From Carposina sasakii (taxonomy: Eukaryota; Arthropoda; Insecta; Lepidoptera; Carposinidae), in NCBI GenBank assembly GCA_014607495.2, contig CP053159.1, positions 6,455,501-6,519,500 on the forward strand: a DNA stretch of 64,000 bases, given 5' to 3'. The stretch's first letter is position 1; every line of letters begins with the position of its first letter. Under the pieces are notes generated by a model. That model saw only the letters and a list, made by a program, of their open reading frames with translations, had not been told where the DNA came from and ran no database searches. The translations under genes and the position numbers were made by a program. Shown piece by piece: positions 58,646 through 64,000 of this stretch.

Positions 58646-59344
58646 CAAGAACAAGACGTGTTTAAGTCGTTTTAGGCGTTGTCGTTTTAGTGTAACTAGT
58701 CTATTACATTAACTGACTGAGTCGTATTATTCTTAAGTAAAATGGCCACTACTTGGTCTTATTGTTTGCCGTACCCTTACAGGGCGTCACATATACCTAC
58801 TATATTTAATTTTATGTAACATCTATATAACCTGTGACATGCAATAAATGAATCTAATCTACTAACAGCTGAAGTCTTAATTTTAGAGCAAAGTCGTGTA
58901 AAAAGAGGCTAGTCTTATTTTAAACGACTTAAACGGCTGAGTCTCTTTCACTATTTGCTTGAATGGCAAACGTTTTAATTTTCTTATTGAATTACAAATA
59001 GTGTTCCCGATAGTTATATGTTATGTGATAGTGACTTGCCTGCGGGCTACGGGTGGTACTTTTTAACGTTTCTCTGCGGTCCTAATTGGTTGGCAGCTCG
59101 TGAGCACGTGCAGAGTCTACCAAATTAATAATTGTTCAATATGTTTATGATTGAATTAATTTAATTGGAAATCATTACATTCCACACGACGACGAATATT
59201 GAAATATTGCCTTTTAGTGCTAAGTGTATATTCAGTCACTTTTATAGTAGGTACATGCGTAGATAAATTGGGCTAAAAATATACAAATAAAGTAATACAC
59301 ATTTCCATTTTGCTCTACCTATTAGTTTTAAAAACTATAGGTAT
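58646..59344. other. No supported feature
   Basis: AT-rich with no shared repeat noted. Confidence 0.4.
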
Positions 59345-59605
59345 ACAGGGTGTAACAAAAAGGGTATGTTAAGGGAAAAGCTATATGAACAGCCCACTGT
59401 AGAGAACCTATCCACAAAATTTGAGACCCGAAATAACATGTTTATTTTTCCGGATAGTATGGAGAATTTTTAAATATCTCAGGAATTTTCATACAATCTG
59501 AAAAATAAAAATGTGATTTCGAGTCTTAAATTTTGTAGATAGGTTCTCTAGAGTGGGCTATTTACATAGCTTTTCGCTTAACATACCCTTTTTGTTATAC
59601 CCTGT
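59345..59605. mobile_element. Hairpin MITE C, copy 2
   Basis: ACAGGGTGTAACAAAAAGGG to TTTGTTATACCCTGT, about 261 bp, flanked by TA and close in sequence to 19116-19377. Confidence 0.85.
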
Positions 59606-59607
59606 AT

Positions 59608-59790
59608 ACAGGATGTAAGAAAAGTGGTACATTTTGCGGAATTCCATGAATATAGCCCACCATAGTGAGTCTATTTACAAAATTTAAGACTCAAAATCAC
59701 ATGTTTATTTTCCAGATTGTATGAAGAAATTCCTAAACAACTCAGGAGTCACATCTTGAATAACAAAAATAGGAAAAGTAGGTTTTATTT
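59608..59790. mobile_element. Hairpin MITE C, diverged partial copy
   Basis: ACAGGATGTAAGAAAAGTGG followed by a diverged first half. Begins only 2 bp after the previous copy. Confidence 0.55.
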
Positions 59791-60069
59791 ACCCAAACTA
59801 GTCTAGTTAAAAATAAGTTAAATAACATGAAAACACCTTATATATAGGTTGATACACTCTTGTCTATACCTAACTGTATCGAAACTTTGATGCAAGACCG
59901 TGTAATATCCGTACAACGGAAATAGTTCTTTGTCTGTGAATGCGAATTTACACCTCTCAATATTAATAAATTGATTTTCATTGAATTGTTTCCTGACTTC
60001 GGATTCAAAATAGAATATCATTATGTTGTTGAAGGAAAGGCAATATTTCGAGAAAATTGGTGTATTTTA

Positions 60070-60350
60070 AACACGCTGTAACAAAAGGGGTATTTTAAGC
60101 GAATACCTATGTAAGTAAAAAACCTATCTACCATATTTTAGACTCAGAATCACATATTTACTTTTTACAACAAAATCACATTTTACAACATAGTAAAGAG
60201 TATTCTAAAACAACTCAAGAATGTTCATATAATCTTGAGAATAAATATACCTATATAGGTAGTATTGTTATTTCAAATATAAAATTTTGTGAATAGGTTA
60301 GTTAGTTTTGTAGATAATAGTGTGCTATTTTCATAGTGCTATTTTAGATG
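60070..60350. mobile_element. Hairpin MITE C, very degraded copy
   Basis: CACGCTGTAACAAAAGGGGT, then ACTCAGAATCACATATTTAC and AATAGTGTGCTATTTTCATA in matching positions. Confidence 0.45.
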
Positions 60351-61065
60351 CATTTATTGATTTTTCTTCGTCATTTCAAAACATTTTATAATCCTCGTTA
60401 TCCTCGACATGTGACCTCACAGCCGAAGTCAGAGAGAGAATTGGGATTTTTAAACCATTTCGAAGAGAGAGGTCAATCAATATAAAGATTTGTGTATGAG
60501 CAAAAATTCATAGGTAGTTTAAAGTCTTTAATTATCTTTTGTTCTTTTATCAGCCACCAAAGTTTTCACGAAAACTCTCTAATTTTATAAATTTCAGACT
60601 TTGCTTCGAAATCCTTTAGTTATGGCGGCCTGTTAGCCATTTTACACAAAACACGTCTCAGACAATACTCGTTTCCCTTTGTTCTATAACAATGAAAATA
60701 CTTGAATATAAACTGAATGTCTTATCGCAGAACCCTTATTTGTAACTCAGATTACTGTTGTTAACTAAACAGTCATGATTTTGCAGTCTATTCTGTTAGG
60801 GATTACGGTAGATATTATACAGGAAATGGAAAGAGGTAAGGAAATACGCTGTATTATAATTTTACAGAGGGAATGGGAAAAATTTAATGCAAGTTATTCC
60901 ACATAGAGTGGTGTTGTTTACTTTCGAGTTGGATATCCGTTCGCTGCGTGGGTTTATAAGTTTCACAAGTTCTACATGTTTTATTTGTTTGTAGTGTATT
61001 TGTAGTTGTGGTTGAAGAACGAACCTAACTTACAACTTCCTTACTTGAACTTGTAGTTGTAGGTA

Positions 61066-61280
61066 TTCAGGGTGTAACAAGAGGGGTATGTTAATCGAAA
61101 TTCAATGAAAATAAAAAAATTCAAGTTTACATGAATATTCCTGCTTATATTTGGAATTCCCCATAGTATCTAGGGAAAAAATATGTGATTTTGAGTTTTA
61201 AATTTTGAGGAGAGATTTACAAATTTGGTTATTTTCAAAGCAATGCGCTAAACACATCCTTTCTATTGCACTCTGTATAA
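61066..61280. mobile_element. Hairpin MITE C, diverged copy
   Basis: CAGGGTGTAACAAGAGGGGT at the left and TTTCTATTGCACTCTGTATA at the right, with a diverged body. Confidence 0.55.
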
Positions 61281-61895
61281 GTAAATTATAATTTTTGGGA
61301 AACATACAAACTAGAATTATCTAAATCATGTGTCATTTCAGAAACGTCTAGAGTGATTATCGGTGAAACTAAATGCTCATTTTAACACGTAAAATATTTA
61401 CCAGCAGTGTAAGTACATAGGTAAATCAAACTACCTACAGGTATAACTTGTTTAATTATAAGCACAGTTCCCTGGGGTATGTTTGAAAACTATATAAATT
61501 ATTCTACTACAATGGGTTAATAACTACGTTATTACATTTTCGTATTATAATCTCATCACGGAAGCCTCCCTCAGTATAAAGTAAGTGATTTATTTACAAT
61601 GCAGGAGCGGGATACATACAGTTGACCTAGTTCAAAAGCTCGCACTCAAAAATACTAGAAAAAGCTAACCCTGGATTCCTGCTTCAAATAATGATGATTC
61701 GAGGTAGATCGGCAAATACTGAATACCGATATCAAAGTTGAAGTTAAAGATAGGTATATAACTATATTATCCATCCATCCAATAGGTACGTTAAGTATAT
61801 TTTGTATAAGCTACAAAATCTTTTTGTATTTTTAGTGCAGATAAATGTATCTATACGTACGTACATATAAGCATACGTAGAAACAGTAAAAATTA

Positions 61896-62196
61896 AATCA
61901 CTTCTCCGTTAATATAACCCGTTAGGATACTCGTATGGTTGATACCGTTTCATCTTTAAACATTGTGCTGAGGGATTCAGCTTTTTTGCCGAGATTTGGC
62001 TATTGTATAGCTATCGGGATGAAGAATAACGTTGCCAATATGTAATTTAGAAAAGAGATGGTAAAATTCGTCATCCGAGTAATTGACCCGATGGCTTAGT
62101 GATTATAGCGGCTGGCACGGTTTGCAGTGGTCGTGGGTTCGATTCCCACTCGGGTGAAGAATTTTTTCCATTTTCTTTATTAATAATTTTATAAAA
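61896..62196 (+). repeat. SINE-1, complete dispersed copy
   Basis: Same body and tRNA-like part as 32560-33170: GTGCTGAGGGATTCAGC, GCTATCGGGATGAAGAATAA, GATGGCTTAGTGATTATAGC (A box with a change), GGTTCGATTCC, tail ATTAATAATTTTATA. Defines a roughly 300-bp unit. Confidence 0.8.
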
Positions 62197-62589
62197 ATTT
62201 AAATGTAAATAATATTACGCTATTACCTTTTGAACAAAATATTTTATAGGTAACGCTTGAAAATATTTAAAATGTTCTTTAGACACAACAAAGCATTTTA
62301 ATGAAATTTTGAAAGTTAGGTAAGGTGAGAGTCACATATATTTCATTCACGACGATGAGCACCACCTTATAAAAAATCAGTAGGTACTCGGAAACATAAC
62401 TGACAAAATGATATCAGAATAGAGGAAATGTTAGGTAAAATGCAAACCACCTCATTAATTTCGCACTTGTATGCATTGTTTGTGACTGTGCTGAGTTTCA
62501 TTTCACATACTGTATTCATTCACACTCTTATTACGAATATACTTGTACTCGTAGTCGGCCTAGAAAATGTTTTTGCTTTATATTATAAT
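62197..62589. other. No supported feature
   Basis: The 67-codon frame at 62428-62631 runs into a MITE end and shows no family signature. Confidence 0.4.
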
Positions 62590-62976
62590 ACAGGGTTTTT
62601 TTTGTTGCCACTGTTTATGACGAGTACGTAGGTACTTTATACATCAAATAAAGTAAGTTTATGCCAATTAATTTACTGGAAAACGATTTAAATTTTTCAT
62701 TTTTTTTTATTTACTTGGAAGCGTGCAATCTCTATGGTCTCTAGTGTTAGCGTTGGATTTTTCACTGGAAAGGTTTAATTAATTAATTTTTTTTTCGTTA
62801 AAAATGTTTGTAGAAAAAAGCTTCTACGCGCATTTCTGCAAAAAAGTCAATCTGATAATTCAACTTTGGACCTTAATATCTCGGAAACTTCCCAGATGCC
62901 TTTACGGAGAAAAATGTTCGTGATGATAAGGAGAATGCGTAATATTCAGAAACGTTTAAACCAAAAAACACTCTGC
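62590..62976 (-). mobile_element. MITE B, copy 3 (reversed, diverged)
   Basis: ACAGGGTTTTTTTTGTTGCC, ATCAAATAAAGTAAGTTTAT and the GGAGAAAAATGTTCGTGATG segment correspond in order to the reverse complement of 7232-7615. Confidence 0.7.
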
Positions 62977-64000
62977 ATTTGTACAATTTTAAAATTAATT
63001 ATATTATAATTGGCGGTCTGAGTCTTTATTTTGCAAATCCTGATAATGCACAAATATATAACTGAATTTTATAATGTGCAGATCAATACATGCCGACAAT
63101 ATTGAAACACGCAATAGTGTGCTACCTATATTCGTAAAGTATCACACCGAAATTGTTTGTGACCTTAAGCGTGTCCAGTAGATCTGTTCTCTAGTACCTT
63201 GTTTCAGTAATAAAGACCCCTGAAATGCCAGTTTTTTTACATTTCCGACATCTTTTCGTAAATTTAATTTAGTTTGCTATTGAAACAAGTTCAAGGCAGG
63301 TATTCGTAAAAATGAATCCTACTGGCCGATAATAAAATTTCCTATCTAGCTTGCGAGGCTTTTGCTACCACAATTGGCTTAAATCCTTTACAAACCTATA
63401 TCGCACCGGAAAGCCAGTGGAAGAACGGAGATAATTCTGAGATTTTGGTCGAATTTTGGTAGATGCGAAATACCAATATCGTAAGAAACCAATTAGTTCA
63501 TACCGTTTAGACCAATACCTACCTACAAATTATATATCGATGCGAATCAGTTCAGCAGCTGCAATGACCTGTAAAGTAATCTATACAATCAACTTCTATA
63601 AGCTATTACTTACTGTCAGTTACAGTTTTATTATAACCCGGGTCATTTATCAAAAACATTGTTGTTATATTCTGTGACTGATTTTCTCTCAAAGTTTCTG
63701 TACCTATGATGTAAGGAAGTTATTTGGCAGGGCACGTTTGACACTGAAATATGAAGGCAATTTTGAACATGAGGAATATACTTCGCGAAATCCTTTAAGC
63801 TCCTGTGTTACGAATTTTATGTCTACGTGATAGGGATGAATGTTGGATATTTTTCGTGCAATAACCGAATGGTCTATTCTGTGAGAACATATCTCAGTCT
63901 CATTGTGTTTGTCGATCAAACTCGTCCGGTAGAATTGAAATTTTTATTTGATTTTACGATTGAGTACAATCGGTATTGTAACAGCCGTTATATTTTGTGT
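62977..64000. other. No supported feature
   Basis: Short frames at 63456-63677 (+) and 63919-63704 (-) have no recognisable motif. Confidence 0.4.

Noticed and set aside
1..64000. Bacterial operons or phage regions
   Set aside because: No long frames, Shine-Dalgarno spacing or operon organisation; SINEs, RTE LINEs and DIRS elements show a eukaryotic genome.

Overview
The window looks like a repeat-dense, AT-rich piece of an insect nuclear genome, most likely a moth or butterfly (Lepidoptera). That is an inference from the repeat families: RTE-type LINE tails with GGCCTAYGTCCA-type ends and (GAT)n tails, short Helitron-like elements ending in CTAG, tRNA-headed SINEs, and CAGGGTG-ended MITEs. 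I found no convincing host protein-coding exon, rRNA or functional tRNA gene. Every coding signature I can support belongs to a decayed mobile element.

Layout. 0-8.8 kb: SINE, LINE-tail and Helitron-like fragments, a 108-bp tandem repeat carrying three YY1/Pho-like ATGGCGGC motifs, and a MITE (7.2-7.6 kb). 8.9-14.2 kb: a decayed DIRS-type tyrosine-recombinase retrotransposon on the minus strand (gag-like, RT, RNase H, recombinase, inverted terminal repeats); a 70-bp retroposed fragment with a 5-bp target duplication splits the RT catalytic YLDD. 14.2-30 kb: SINEs, MITEs, Helitron-like copies (one split by a nested insertion) and long stretches with nothing recognisable. 30.5-31.5 kb: the 3' half of an RTE-clade LINE. 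32-37 kb: a tandemly duplicated tRNA-headed SINE, an 850-bp inverted-repeat element with arrays of a TTTCATGAAA palindrome, a 170-bp tandem repeat and a TTAA-flanked hairpin MITE.

37.3-40.6 kb is a nested stack. A fold-back element (arms about 258 bp) is split by a hAT-like element with an exact 8-bp target duplication, and that element contains a 794-bp unit repeated almost identically 13.2 kb away (52.5-53.3 kb). 42.8-48.7 kb is the most striking object: two identical 441-bp LTRs with TG...CA ends, a TATA box and an AATAAA signal flank a 5-kb internal region with no gag or pol. In their place are a long degenerate GCAGTT-type repeat array and a 14-bp minisatellite. It sits inside a Helitron-like element, and tRNA-Leu-like sequence lies against both LTRs. 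I read it as a very young non-autonomous LTR element (Bel/Pao-like by its ends).

49-64 kb: more LINE and SINE pieces, a 201-bp-arm near-perfect palindrome (54.2-54.7 kb), a cluster of hairpin MITEs (59.3-61.3 kb), a complete SINE (61.9-62.2 kb) and a reversed MITE (62.6-63.0 kb). The parts do not form a pathway. What they record is successive, datable mobile-element insertion.
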